Assembly: GCF_001884185.1 (NCBI RefSeq)
Contig: NZ_MAOE01000037.1
Span: 124,001 to 188,000 of the forward strand
Source: Bacillus albus
GTDB taxonomy: Bacteria; Bacillota; Bacilli; Bacillales; Bacillaceae_G
Reading direction: 5' to 3'
DNA length: 64,000 bases
Part shown: piece by piece, positions 16,691 to 24,428 of the stretch
Layout: the number at the start of each line of letters is the position of its first letter
How positions within the stretch are numbered: position 1 is the first letter of the stretch
Made by a program: the position numbers and the translations under genes
The notes under the pieces: generated by a model
Seen by the model: only the letters and a program-made list of their open reading frames with translations
Told to the model about the DNA's origin: nothing
The model's database searches: none

Positions 16691-17524
16691 TTAGGCTGCT
16701 CGTTTTACTTTTTTTATCTTTGTTTCGTATACGTATGTATCGAGTTTCAACTTTAATTTAGAAGGAATCTGTCCACGATACAATTCTGAAATTGCTTCAA
16801 TAATAAACTTCTTCTCTGTATATAAATCTTCAATACCACGATACACTTTTTCAGCAAGAGGAATTGCAATCATATTCGCAAGTACTGATCCATACAATGT
16901 CGTTAACATAGCAACTGCCATCCCTGTACCAATTTGTGATGTGTCTTGCAAGTTTTGAAGCATAATGATAAGACCGATTAAAGTCCCTATCATACCCCAA
17001 GCCGGAGCGAAATCACCAATTTTATCTAATAATGTCGCTCCCTTTCTTAACTCATACACTTCCGTTTCAACATCTTTCATTAACACTTCTTTTAATTCCT
17101 CTTCATCATAACCACTTAACATGAGTCGAATCCCTTTTTGAATAAAAGGATTGTCTACTTGCTCTCCATCGACTTCTAAAGAAAGCAACCCATGCTTTTT
17201 AGACTTTTTCGAAAAATCAACAAACATATCCGTTAACTGCTCTAAATCTTCTTCTCTTCTATGTAAAACAGTAAAAATACTTTTCGTATATTTTTTTAAT
17301 TCTCCAAATCGATATGCCACAACAATTGTCGCTGTAGTTCCCCCTATAACAATTAAAATAGATGAAACATCTAAAAAGTTTTTAAAAGCTTTTATTCCAC
17401 CGCCGCCAAGCATAATTGCCGCTATTACAATAGCAAAACCTACTATTATGCCAACTGGGCTAGAAATATCAAACTTCCTTTTTTTTCTTTCTGGTCTAGC
17501 AAATCCTTGATTTTCGTTTCCCAT
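16691..17524 (-). CDS. motA: Flagellar motor stator protein MotA
   Basis: MotA forms the ion channel with MotB and pushes on the switch complex. The 277-residue form starts MGNENQGFAR. Four membrane segments are visible (about 25-45, 55-75, 170-190 and 200-225), with the large cytoplasmic loop between the second and third and the conserved GDFAPAWGMIGTLIGLI region. An ATG seven codons upstream (17545) has no ribosome binding site, whereas AAGGAAGGG precedes the chosen one. The sequence does not decide whether it is proton- or sodium-driven. Confidence 0.94.
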   Translation of the reverse strand: MGNENQGFARPERKKRKFDISSPVGIIVGFAIVIAAIMLGGGGIKAFKNFLDVSSILIVIGGTTATIVVAYRFGELKKYTKSIFTVLHRREEDLEQLTDMFVDFSKKSKKHGLLSLEVDGEQVDNPFIQKGIRLMLSGYDEEELKEVLMKDVETEVYELRKGATLLDKIGDFAPAWGMIGTLIGLIIMLQNLQDTSQIGTGMAVAMLTTLYGSVLANMIAIPLAEKVYRGIEDLYTEKKFIIEAISELYRGQIPSKLKLKLDTYVYETKIKKVKRAA

Positions 17525-17596
17525 ATTCCTGCCCTTCCTTTTCATTTTTATAAAACATTTTTTTATTTTAATAATGCGTTTTTACATATAATAAGT

Positions 17597-17625
17597 ATTA
17601 TACGCTTATCATCTATTTATCGCAA
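17597..17625 (-). promoter_or_regulatory. SigmaA-type promoter of motA-motB
   Basis: TTGCGA (17620-17625), a 17-base spacer and a perfect TATAAT (17597-17602) on the minus strand, about 70 bases before the motA start. A vegetative-type promoter fits my understanding that the B. cereus group lacks the flagellar sigma factor SigD. Confidence 0.7.
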
Positions 17626-17638
17626 TATACTCATAGAA

Positions 17639-17666
17639 TTGACACATTTTATTTCCATATTAGAAT
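17639..17666 (+). promoter_or_regulatory. SigmaA-type promoter of the HD-domain gene
   Basis: A perfect TTGACA (17639-17644), 16-base spacer and TAGAAT (17661-17666), 30 bases before the start. It is back to back with the motA promoter. Confidence 0.7.
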
Positions 17667-17695
17667 TATAGTATGGATATATGAGGAGGATCACA

Positions 17696-18298
17696 ATGGA
17701 ACATAACATTTTACAAGTCATTGCACTAGCAGAAAAACTAAAATATGAAATGCGACATAGCTGGCTTTCTAATGGACGTCAAGAAAGCGTTGCTGAACAT
17801 ACGTGGCGCATGTCCTTAATGGCCATTTTAGTTGAGCCTTATTTAGATCAAAAAGTAAACATCGAAAAATTACTTAAAATGGTTATTATTCACGACCTGG
17901 TCGAAGCTGAAGCTGGTGATATTCCCGCTTTTGATACAATGAACAGTCATGAATTACAATTACAAAAACAAAAAAATGAGCAAGAAGCAATTTTAAATAT
18001 TAAGCGCACATTAAAAGGTTCTCTCGGCACGGAATTATATGATTTATGGATGGAATTTGAAGCGAAAGAAACATACGAAGCAACAGTGGCTAACGCACTT
18101 GATAAGCTTGAAGTAAAAATTCAGCATAACGAAGCTGATATTGATACGTGGCTACCAATTGAGCATAAAATGACTTTCCAAGTAGCAAAGCATACAAACT
18201 TTGATTCTTTCCTATCTAAATTACAAAAGATCATCGAACAAGACGGAGAAAAGAAATTATTAGATGCCGGCATTGACGTGGAAGCTTGCAAACAATAA
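17696..18298 (+). CDS. HD-domain phosphohydrolase (YfbR/HDDC2-like)
   Basis: A 200-residue HD-superfamily protein resembling the 5'-nucleotidase group of YfbR and HDDC2. The metal-binding set is visible: H in ESVAEHTWRM, HD in MVIIHDLVEAEAGD and a later Asp in VANALDKLEV. The substrate is probably a deoxynucleoside monophosphate, by family analogy. The ATG at 17696 is preceded by GAGGAGG; an upstream GTG-type start would lie over the ribosome binding site. Monocistronic, with promoter and terminator both visible. Confidence 0.88.
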   Translation: MEHNILQVIALAEKLKYEMRHSWLSNGRQESVAEHTWRMSLMAILVEPYLDQKVNIEKLLKMVIIHDLVEAEAGDIPAFDTMNSHELQLQKQKNEQEAILNIKRTLKGSLGTELYDLWMEFEAKETYEATVANALDKLEVKIQHNEADIDTWLPIEHKMTFQVAKHTNFDSFLSKLQKIIEQDGEKKLLDAGIDVEACKQ

Positions 18299-18302
18299 TG
18301 AA

Positions 18303-18328
18303 AAGACACTCAATATGAGTGTCTTATT
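18303..18328. terminator. Bidirectional terminator between the HD gene and hfq
   Basis: A 10 bp perfect stem, AAGACACTCA with TGAGTGTCTT, and a 3-base loop. T-rich tails are short on both sides. Confidence 0.75.
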
Positions 18329-18512
18329 TCATTATTGTTGATATAGCCTGCTTGTAAATAAGTTGTTGTTTTCCATCAACTAACATTAAAACGGTAAATT
18401 TGTCTATCGCCACAACTTCTCCTACTATTCTAACGCCACTCTTTAAAAAAATTGTAACAATACCTTTTTCTTCTTTTATTTGTTTATATAGCTCTTCTTG
18501 TAAATGTTCCAA
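18324..18512 (-). CDS. hfq: Hfq-like RNA chaperone
   Basis: A 62-residue Sm-like protein with the short N-terminal helix (EELYKQIKEEKG), the Sm1 strand set (VTIFLKSGVRIVGEVVAIDKFTVLML) and the Sm2 signature QLIYKQAISTI. Family members bind small RNAs and A-rich sequences as a hexamer. The usual Tyr-Lys-His is Tyr-Lys-Gln here, so one residue of the proximal RNA-binding pore is changed. The start is TTG at 18510-18512 with AGGAG about 10 bases upstream. The B. cereus group encodes more than one Hfq; which chromosomal paralogue this is cannot be settled from the window. Confidence 0.88.
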   Translation of the reverse strand: MEHLQEELYKQIKEEKGIVTIFLKSGVRIVGEVVAIDKFTVLMLVDGKQQLIYKQAISTIMK

Positions 18513-18565
18513 ATACTTTTCTCTCCTTTTTACGGAATATCCTAATATAAAAAACTACAAATTAT

Positions 18566-18730
18566 TTATTTATGTACTTTATCTTTTACATTCATAAACT
18601 TATTAATAAGTATATCTAAATCTCGGCTAAATAACAAAACTTTATCATGATCCAATCCGTGTCTAGCAACAAGTTGAATTAGCTCTTTCTTTTTGTCTTC
18701 TATTTTATTGTGTAATTTTCCCATCTCCAT
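18566..18730 (-). CDS. Spo0E-like aspartyl-phosphate phosphatase
   Basis: A small two-helix protein of the Spo0E family, which dephosphorylates Spo0A-P and delays sporulation. The family signature S-R-D-L-D-x-L-I is visible (LLFSRDLDILINKF) after a first helix KIEDKKKELIQLVARHG. Starts at 18790 or 18757 lack a ribosome binding site. The ATGs at 18730 and 18724 follow AAGGGAG and AAAGAG and give 54 or 52 residues, normal for the family. The exact start is uncertain. Confidence 0.8.
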   Translation of the reverse strand: MEMGKLHNKIEDKKKELIQLVARHGLDHDKVLLFSRDLDILINKFMNVKDKVHK

Positions 18731-18964
18731 CTCTTTACTAAAACTCCCTTTTCCCATAATATTACTTGTAAAATTATAGTACAAATCCACTCATAAAAAA
18801 ATATAAAAATGGTTTTTTTTACAATTTTTCTATTTTTTTATGAACAAATCGCAAAATATATAGGAATTCATTCACATATCCCTAGCTAATTATACAATCA
18901 AAATGACCATACAGGCGTTTGTCTAATTACTCAAGAGACTGGCTCCATTTCCATACAAAAAACA

Positions 18965-18978
18965 TACTGTATACAGTA
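18965..18978. promoter_or_regulatory. 14-base perfect palindrome upstream of the YjcZ-type gene
   Basis: TACTGTATACAGTA lies about 46 bases before the ATG and overlaps CATACTGTA, which fits a sigmaK-type -10 (CATAnnnTA) without a good -35. It may be an operator or part of a sporulation promoter. Confidence 0.3.
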
Positions 18979-19023
18979 GTCCATGAATTATATAGATTAA
19001 CTTACTCAAAAGGAGGAACATAT

Positions 19024-19143
19024 ATGAGTTATGGTGGAAGTTGCGCTGGTTTCGGCGGTGGATTTGCTTTGCTTATCGTACTATTCATCCTTCTAATCAT
19101 CATCGGATGTAGCTGTTGGGGTGGCGGCGGATACGGATACTAA
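19024..19143 (+). CDS. YjcZ family sporulation-associated peptide
   Basis: A 39-residue peptide: Gly/Ser/Tyr-rich start (MSYGGSCAGFGGG), one hydrophobic membrane-like segment (FALLIVLFILLIIIG) and a Cys-Trp-Gly-Tyr tail (CSCWGGGGYGY). This is the YjcZ/SSP family pattern, small peptides made during sporulation in Bacillus and of unknown function. The ATG follows AAAGGAGG; a longer reading frame from 18919 is not supported. A terminator follows. Confidence 0.88.
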   Translation: MSYGGSCAGFGGGFALLIVLFILLIIIGCSCWGGGGYGY

Positions 19144-19181
19144 TATATCCTATCCTTAACAAATGAACGAAAAACTATACG

Positions 19182-19209
19182 AAAACAGCTCATATTTGAG
19201 CTGTTTTTT
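19182..19209 (+). terminator. Terminator of the YjcZ-type gene
   Basis: AAAACAGCTCA pairs with TGAGCTGTTTT over a 4-base loop, followed by T's. Confidence 0.88.
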
Positions 19210-19309
19210 CATACTTTCGTATGAAGTTATGTCCCTCCTTTTTCTGATTTCAACTAATAAAAAACCGTTTACTATGAAATTAAGAAATACTTTACTAAGG
19301 AGGATTACA

Positions 19310-19777
19310 ATGATTAAAGGTCTTTACGAAGCACATTTACCTGTCCGCAACTTAGATGTATCAATATCTTTTTATGAATCACTTGGACTGAAATTATATA
19401 AAAGAGGAGATGCTATTGCTTTCTTTTGGATTAAAGAAAATGAAAGTTGGCTCGGTCTTTGGGAAGGCACAGAATACAAAGTTAATTATCACCCCTCTTT
19501 ACGACACGTCGCCTTTCAAGTAAGCTTACATGATTTAGAACATGCGATACAATGGCTACATCAAAAAGGCATTTCAGCACGAAAAGATTTTGGAATGGAA
19601 CCAATTGAACCGATTGTTTTTCCAGAATTAGCGCATGCCGCTATATACTTTAACGATCCTGACGGAAATAGTTTAGAATTGATTGCACAATTACCTGTTG
19701 GACTCCCTACAGAGGAGAAAGTGTATTTAAGTGAGTGGAAAAAACAAGTTCAAGCATCGTCATTACATAAGGATTAA
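19310..19777 (+). CDS. VOC (glyoxalase/bleomycin-resistance fold) family protein
   Basis: A 155-residue vicinal-oxygen-chelate protein. Two beta-alpha-beta-beta-beta halves can be followed: IKGLYEAHLPVRNLDVSISF near the start and HVAFQVSLHDLEHAIQWL in the second half, with the late metal-site motif YFNDPDGNSLELIAQ. Likely metal ligands are H9, H69 and E123 by family analogy. The substrate is unknown. The ATG at 19310 has AAGGAGG upstream. The stop is 7 bases before the broken MFS gene, so the two formed an operon. Confidence 0.85.
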   Translation: MIKGLYEAHLPVRNLDVSISFYESLGLKLYKRGDAIAFFWIKENESWLGLWEGTEYKVNYHPSLRHVAFQVSLHDLEHAIQWLHQKGISARKDFGMEPIEPIVFPELAHAAIYFNDPDGNSLELIAQLPVGLPTEEKVYLSEWKKQVQASSLHKD

Positions 19778-19783
19778 TCTTTT

Positions 19784-20994
19784 ATGTCAGTTTCTTATTC
19801 CGCGCTTCTTAAAACAAATACTAACTTCAAAAAACTATTTTACGGGCAAATATTAAGTGTACTTGGAGATTGGTTTCATACAGTAGCTTTATTAACATTC
19901 GTCTATAGTATAACGGAATCTCCGTTTATGATTGCACTCACTTTTATAAGTAAAGGTTTACCACAACTTCTACTTAGTCCTTTCATAGGCGGGATTGTAG
20001 ATCGTTTTCCTAAAAAGAAGATTCTGATTTTTACCGATATTTTACGAGGCATAATCGTCCTTACTTATTTGCACTATATAAAATTGAGATTATTTTCATT
20101 TCTAACATATGTTTATCCGTACTTTCTTGCTTATTTGAGCCGGCTAAACAAGCAACATTAAAAAATATCGTACACCAACATCATTTTGTAACTGCTAACT
20201 CTCTTTCTAGTACAATGAATGGTTTTATGTCTATTATGGGGGCTTCTTTAGGCGGGATACTTGTACAATCTTTACATATTGAATTCGCTTTTTTAGTAAA
20301 TAGCCTTTCATACTTTATTTCAGCCTATTTTATTTATAATATGAGTGTCCCTACTCATGATACTTGTAACGAAAACAAAGCATTTTTTACTGATATAAAA
20401 GATGGGTATACATACATTTTACAAACAAAAATCATTTTAACGTTAATTCTTGTCGGCATTTCATGGGGCATAATTGGCGGCGCTTATCAGCTACTTTTAA
20501 CGATCTATGCCGAAAGAATTTCCCACACGAATATTGGAATTTTATATACAGTTCAAGGGGCTGGGCTGATGATTGGGAGCCTCCTCGTTAATCTTTATAT
20601 ATCTAAAAATGAAGAAAAAATGAAAAAAGTATTCGGTTGGGCCTACTTCCTACAAGGAGTTTTCTTTCTCGGATTCATTTTATCCGATCAACTTATTATC
20701 GGTATCATTACATTGCTCTGTATGCGTATAGCAGGAGGAATCATCGTTCCACTTGATACGACATTACTTCAAACTTACACGAAGGACAATATGATGGGTA
20801 AAGTTTTTTCATTCCATTATTCCATTTACGGATCTCTTATTCAGTTATCCATGTTTTTTACAGGAGCGCTTTTAGAAATTCTTTCTCCGCAAGTTATTGG
20901 TACCTTGCTAGCTATATGCTGTATTTTTGTTAGTTTTATATGGCTTTACCTGCTTTATCGCGGGAAACTGAGTGAAGAACCTACTATCATGTAA
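19784..20994 (+). pseudogene. MFS transporter, frameshifted
   Basis: The N-terminal part (19784-20161, starting MSVSYSALLKTNTNFKKLFY) contains the first membrane helices and the MFS loop motif GGIVDRFPKKK. The frame is lost at about 20068-20070. If one T is restored to that TTT run, translation continues through the former gap (YFALYKIEIIFISNI, then FEPAKQATLKN) into the C-terminal half (20215-20994) and gives one complete 12-helix protein. Either the gene is inactivated by a one-base deletion or the base is a sequencing error. The homologous intact gene at 21592-22812 belongs to the same MFS subgroup. Confidence 0.85.
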
Positions 20995-21022
20995 TAGCAT
21001 GTTTATGTACATGCTATTTTTA
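20993..21022 (+). terminator. Terminator of the VOC-MFS operon
   Basis: AATAGCATG pairs with CATGCTATT over an 8-base loop, followed by TTTTATTT. Confidence 0.85.
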
Positions 21023-21063
21023 TTTATGTCGAAATATAAAGGAAAAAGGCGATTTATTTTCCT

Positions 21064-21087
21064 TACGTTCTAATTTTTTAGAATGTA
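21064..21087. promoter_or_regulatory. Inverted repeat, candidate operator of the ArsR-type regulator
   Basis: TACGTTCTAA, 4 T's, then TTAGAATGTA: 10-base arms with one mismatch, 36 bases before the regulator start. Its symmetry and place suit a dimeric winged-helix autoregulator. Confidence 0.5.
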
Positions 21088-21122
21088 CAATAAATTTAGA
21101 TTATAAGAAAGGAGATGTCATA

Positions 21123-21572
21123 ATGTTTGACGATAGACTTACTATTTCAGCTGAGCAGCAGAAGCTTATTTCCAATGCAACCCGCATTCAAATTCTCCAC
21201 CTTTTAAAAGACGAAGCACTCACTGCAAAGCAATTAGCTACTAAACTAAATAAATCTGCTGGTAGCGTACATTATCACGTTCAAATTTTATATGATGGAG
21301 GGTTACTTGAATTAGTAAACACGAAAGAAAAACGAGGAATTATTGAAAAATATTACAAGGCAAAATCTGCTCACTTCTATATTGAAGAAAGCGGCACAGA
21401 AGGAACGAATACAGGCAGTCATATTGTATCTCATTTATTTTTAAATCCAGAGGAATTACAACAGCTTACTTGGGAAGTTTCACAAGTTTTATTACGTTGG
21501 GAAAACAAAACCGCTCGTCAATCAAACTCCGAAGAGGAATACGCTATTTCCTGCAGGATTAAAAAACAATGA
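21123..21572 (+). CDS. ArsR-family winged-helix transcriptional regulator
   Basis: A 149-residue regulator with an N-terminal winged helix-turn-helix: TRIQILHLLKDEALTAKQLA (helices 1-3), the recognition helix KSAGSVHYHVQILYDGGLLE and a basic wing (NTKEKRGIIEKYYKAK). The Cys metal-binding motif of classical ArsR repressors is absent, so it probably senses something other than a metal. It is 20 bases upstream of an MFS exporter that it likely controls. AAGGAGATG precedes the ATG. Confidence 0.88.
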   Translation: MFDDRLTISAEQQKLISNATRIQILHLLKDEALTAKQLATKLNKSAGSVHYHVQILYDGGLLELVNTKEKRGIIEKYYKAKSAHFYIEESGTEGTNTGSHIVSHLFLNPEELQQLTWEVSQVLLRWENKTARQSNSEEEYAISCRIKKQ

Positions 21573-21591
21573 AAGAAAGGTCCAGCCGCTC

Positions 21592-22812
21592 ATGAAAAAT
21601 AAATTATTATTATTGTCGGGAACAGGAATTTCTCGTTTAGGTGATTTTATGTATCTCATCGCCTTAAACGTAATGGTGTTAAATAGCACAAACTCCCCCG
21701 CTGCTGTAGCAGGATTATGGATTGTGGGTCCAATTGCGACCGTTGTTACAAAAATATGGTCTGGTAGTATAGTAGATCGATTAAACAAACGGTCTATTAT
21801 GCTCATCACAGATATAATTCGGGCAGCTCTTATTGGCTGTGTTCCACTATTTGATTCTATTTGGATCATTTATATTTTTATCTTTTTAACTCGCATCGCT
21901 ACATCATTTTTCGATCCAGCTTCATTCACCTATAAAACAATGCTCATACAAGCTGAGGAACGCGCTCAATTTAACGCTTGGAATAGCTTATTTACAAACG
22001 GAGCTTTCATTATCGGTCCAGCCCTTGCCGGAATACTTCTCACCACGCACTCAGCATCCTTTGTAATTTACTGCAACTCACTCTCATTTCTACTTTCTAC
22101 CATTCTCATTTACTTCTTGCCAAACATTACACTACAAACAAAGCAAAATGAAGAAGTTGCAAATACTTTCGTACAAACATTACGAAATGATTGGAAACAA
22201 GTTTTTTCATTCGCTCGAACTGAAACTTACATCATTCTCATATTCGTTTTATTTCAAGCCACTATGCTTGTTTCTATGGCGCTCGATTCACAAGAAGTTG
22301 TATTCACAAATCAAGTACTATTTTTATCCGACATGGAATATAGCATGCTTGTTAGTATAACTGGTGCTGCTTACGTTTTCGGTTCATTTCTTGTTTCTCT
22401 CTTTGCTAAACGATTACCGATTCAATATTGCATCGGATTCGGTATGATTTTTACAGCAATAGGTTATGTAATTTTCGCCTTTTCAAATTCATTTATAAAT
22501 GCGGCAGGCGGTTTCATTTTACTGGGTATCGCTTCATCATTTGCTGGTACTGGCTTTATCACATTTTATCAAAATAACATCCCGGTTCATATGATAGGAC
22601 GTATTGATAGCGTATTTGATTCTATAAAAAACTTCATCCAAATCTTTTTCATTTTAGCAATTGGGGCATCCGCACAATTTCTTTCCGTTCAAATCACTGT
22701 AATCATTAGCTCGTTACTCATTCTTTTCCTTTCCTGTTTATTAGCAATCCGGGTAATGACGCCTTCACGAGAAAAATATTTTAAAGCTACCGGGTCATCA
22801 TTAGAATATTAA
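21592..22812 (+). CDS. MFS efflux-type transporter
   Basis: A 406-residue major-facilitator protein with about 12 membrane helices. The loop 2-3 motif is present as GSIVDRLNKRSIM, and DSIKNFIQIFF lies in the second half. It resembles the macrolide-efflux-like MFS subgroup of Bacillus, but the substrate cannot be told. The upstream ArsR-type gene suggests ligand-induced expression. The GAAAGG before the ATG is rather distant, about 11-12 bases. Confidence 0.88.
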   Translation: MKNKLLLLSGTGISRLGDFMYLIALNVMVLNSTNSPAAVAGLWIVGPIATVVTKIWSGSIVDRLNKRSIMLITDIIRAALIGCVPLFDSIWIIYIFIFLTRIATSFFDPASFTYKTMLIQAEERAQFNAWNSLFTNGAFIIGPALAGILLTTHSASFVIYCNSLSFLLSTILIYFLPNITLQTKQNEEVANTFVQTLRNDWKQVFSFARTETYIILIFVLFQATMLVSMALDSQEVVFTNQVLFLSDMEYSMLVSITGAAYVFGSFLVSLFAKRLPIQYCIGFGMIFTAIGYVIFAFSNSFINAAGGFILLGIASSFAGTGFITFYQNNIPVHMIGRIDSVFDSIKNFIQIFFILAIGASAQFLSVQITVIISSLLILFLSCLLAIRVMTPSREKYFKATGSSLEY

Positions 22813-22821
22813 TTGCAACAT

Positions 22822-22848
22822 AAAAAGCGGCTATTTTCCCGCTTTTTT
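22822..22848 (+). terminator. Terminator of the ArsR-MFS operon
   Basis: AAAAAGCGG and CCGCTTTTTT form a short GC stem with a T tail. Confidence 0.8.
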
Positions 22849-22938
22849 CCCGTATTAAAGGACATTAGGCCTTCCACTGATTAAAGTTTCACTTTATGTT
22901 AAAATATGTATTGGATCTGATTATGTAGGAGGGCTATT

Positions 22939-23664
22939 TTGGAGATTATTTTCATTTTCATATGTATTATATTAGTAGCTTCTATTTTACAAACAAGTAC
23001 AGGTTTTGGATTTTCTATTATGGCAACACCTTTCTTACTCATGCTATTTCTACCACAAGAAGCTATACAAATAAATATTATTTTATCATTAATTATTTCC
23101 ATATCACTCGTCTGGAAAATAAGAACAGACATTGATTTTATTCTACTGAAAAGATTAATTTTTGGAAGTATAGTTGGTGTTCCTTTTGGTATTATCATTT
23201 TCACTTCCATTAACATTAACACATTTAAATTAGCAATTAGCATCCTACTCTTACTATTAACGTTGATGCTAATATGCAACTTTAAGATTCAATCAACAAA
23301 ATCTAGAGATTTCATAGTTGGTGGATTATCTGGTCTATTAACGACAAGTATCGGTATGCCAGGTCCTCCCCTGTTACTTTATTTTACAGGAACTGATACG
23401 AAAAAGGAGAAGTTACGAGCAACTACATTGGCTTTTTATCTGTTTATATATTTCATTAGTCTACTAACTCAAATACTCTTTACTGGGACAAACAAAACAA
23501 TTTGGGAATCCAGTTTTTATGCTATTCCAATCGTATTTCTAGGTTTGTATATAGGTCAAATTATTTTCAAATGGCTTAATCAACGGATTTTTAAAATATT
23601 TACGTATATCCTTTTGAGTTGTACGGGTATGTATCTTCTTATTGAGAGTTTGCATTTATTATAA
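22939..23664 (+). CDS. TSUP (TauE/SafE) family membrane transporter
   Basis: A 241-residue protein with 7-8 membrane helices in two related halves. The family patterns are the early TSTGFGFSIMATPFLLMLF and, in the second half, FIVGGLSGLLTTSIGMPGPP. Members export or take up small anions such as sulfite or sulfoacetate; the substrate here is unknown. The start is TTG at 22939 with AGGAGGGC about 6 bases upstream. Monocistronic, followed by a terminator. Confidence 0.87.
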   Translation: MEIIFIFICIILVASILQTSTGFGFSIMATPFLLMLFLPQEAIQINIILSLIISISLVWKIRTDIDFILLKRLIFGSIVGVPFGIIIFTSININTFKLAISILLLLLTLMLICNFKIQSTKSRDFIVGGLSGLLTTSIGMPGPPLLLYFTGTDTKKEKLRATTLAFYLFIYFISLLTQILFTGTNKTIWESSFYAIPIVFLGLYIGQIIFKWLNQRIFKIFTYILLSCTGMYLLIESLHLL

Positions 23665-23721
23665 GTAAGTTTTTCAAGATAATAGATGCTTTAGATGGTA
23701 CAAGAACATATTGACTTAAAC

Positions 23722-23753
23722 GATAAAAAGCGGCTATTATGCCGATTTTTATC
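23722..23753. terminator. Terminator after the TSUP gene, facing the DJ-1 pseudogene
   Basis: A 13 bp stem with one mismatch, GATAAAAAGCGGC with GCCGATTTTTATC, and a 6-base loop. It serves both converging genes. Confidence 0.82.
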
Positions 23754-23758
23754 TTCAC

Positions 23759-24341
23759 TTAAACTAACGTTTCATCACACAGCTCTGTTACATTTTTAAA
23801 GTACTGCACGTTCTCCTTCGCTTCAGCCTCATTAAATAAATTGAGCTGTTTCATTATTTCAGCAGCGAATTCAACGTACGCAGATCCTACCGCTGTTATA
23901 ATTTTCCATCAACGGTTACATCTTTATTTTGTTTATATTCCCATTCATGTAAATGCGCTAATTGTTTTTCATCTGGTGTTAATGATGTTGAGAATTTCTT
24001 CTTATTAAGTACTCCTGCTGCATGTAGTAATGATGTCCCTGCACAAATACCTGCTATCCATTTATTTTGCTTATGTAATTCATTCACAATAGTTAACAAT
24101 TGTTCATTTTCTAAATGGTCAAAAATATGTCCCCCTGGTACAATAACACTTCATAGTCTGCCACCTCAATATGCTCGATAGCAACATGTGGTTGACACAA
24201 AAAACCACCTTCTCCTGTAACTGTTTTTCCTTCTACAGTTGCTGTTATTATTTCAAATTCCTTACTTATCAAAAATAAACTCGCTATATTCACTTCAAAT
24301 TCTGCAAATCCATCAAATAAAAAGATTAAAGCTTTTTTCAT
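23759..24341 (-). pseudogene. DJ-1/PfpI family gene, broken by two frameshifts
   Basis: Three pieces in different frames make one DJ-1/PfpI (class I glutamine amidotransferase-like) protein. Piece 1 begins MKKALIFLFDGFAEFEVNI. Piece 2 carries the nucleophile elbow GICAGTSLLHAAGVL. Piece 3 runs ITAVGSAYVEFAAEIMKQ to ETLV and the stop at 23759. One missing base near 24140 (restoring LPGGHIFDHLENEQ) and one missing A in the run at 23902-23905 (restoring DGKIITAVGS) would rejoin them. Both are single-base losses beside or inside short runs. It is either a decayed gene or two sequencing errors. Confidence 0.85.
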
Positions 24342-24390
24342 ATTATCTCCTCCTTCTATACTTATTCGAAGATAATCATCTTTCTCCTCC

Positions 24391-24426
24391 AAAAAAGGCA
24401 AACCCGCATCACAGATTTGCCTTTTT
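24391..24426 (-). terminator. Terminator of the nitroreductase gene
   Basis: AAAAAGGCAAA and TTTGCCTTTTT form a perfect 11 bp stem two bases beyond the stop codon. Confidence 0.88.
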
Positions 24427-24428
24427 AC

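Noticed and set aside
19163-19309. Longer N terminus for the VOC protein
   Set aside because: It would cross the terminator of the previous gene, and AAGGAGG clearly marks the ATG at 19310.
19784-20994. Two separate small transporter genes
   Set aside because: Sequence between the parts is coding in the other frame and joins them after one base is added, so it is one broken gene.
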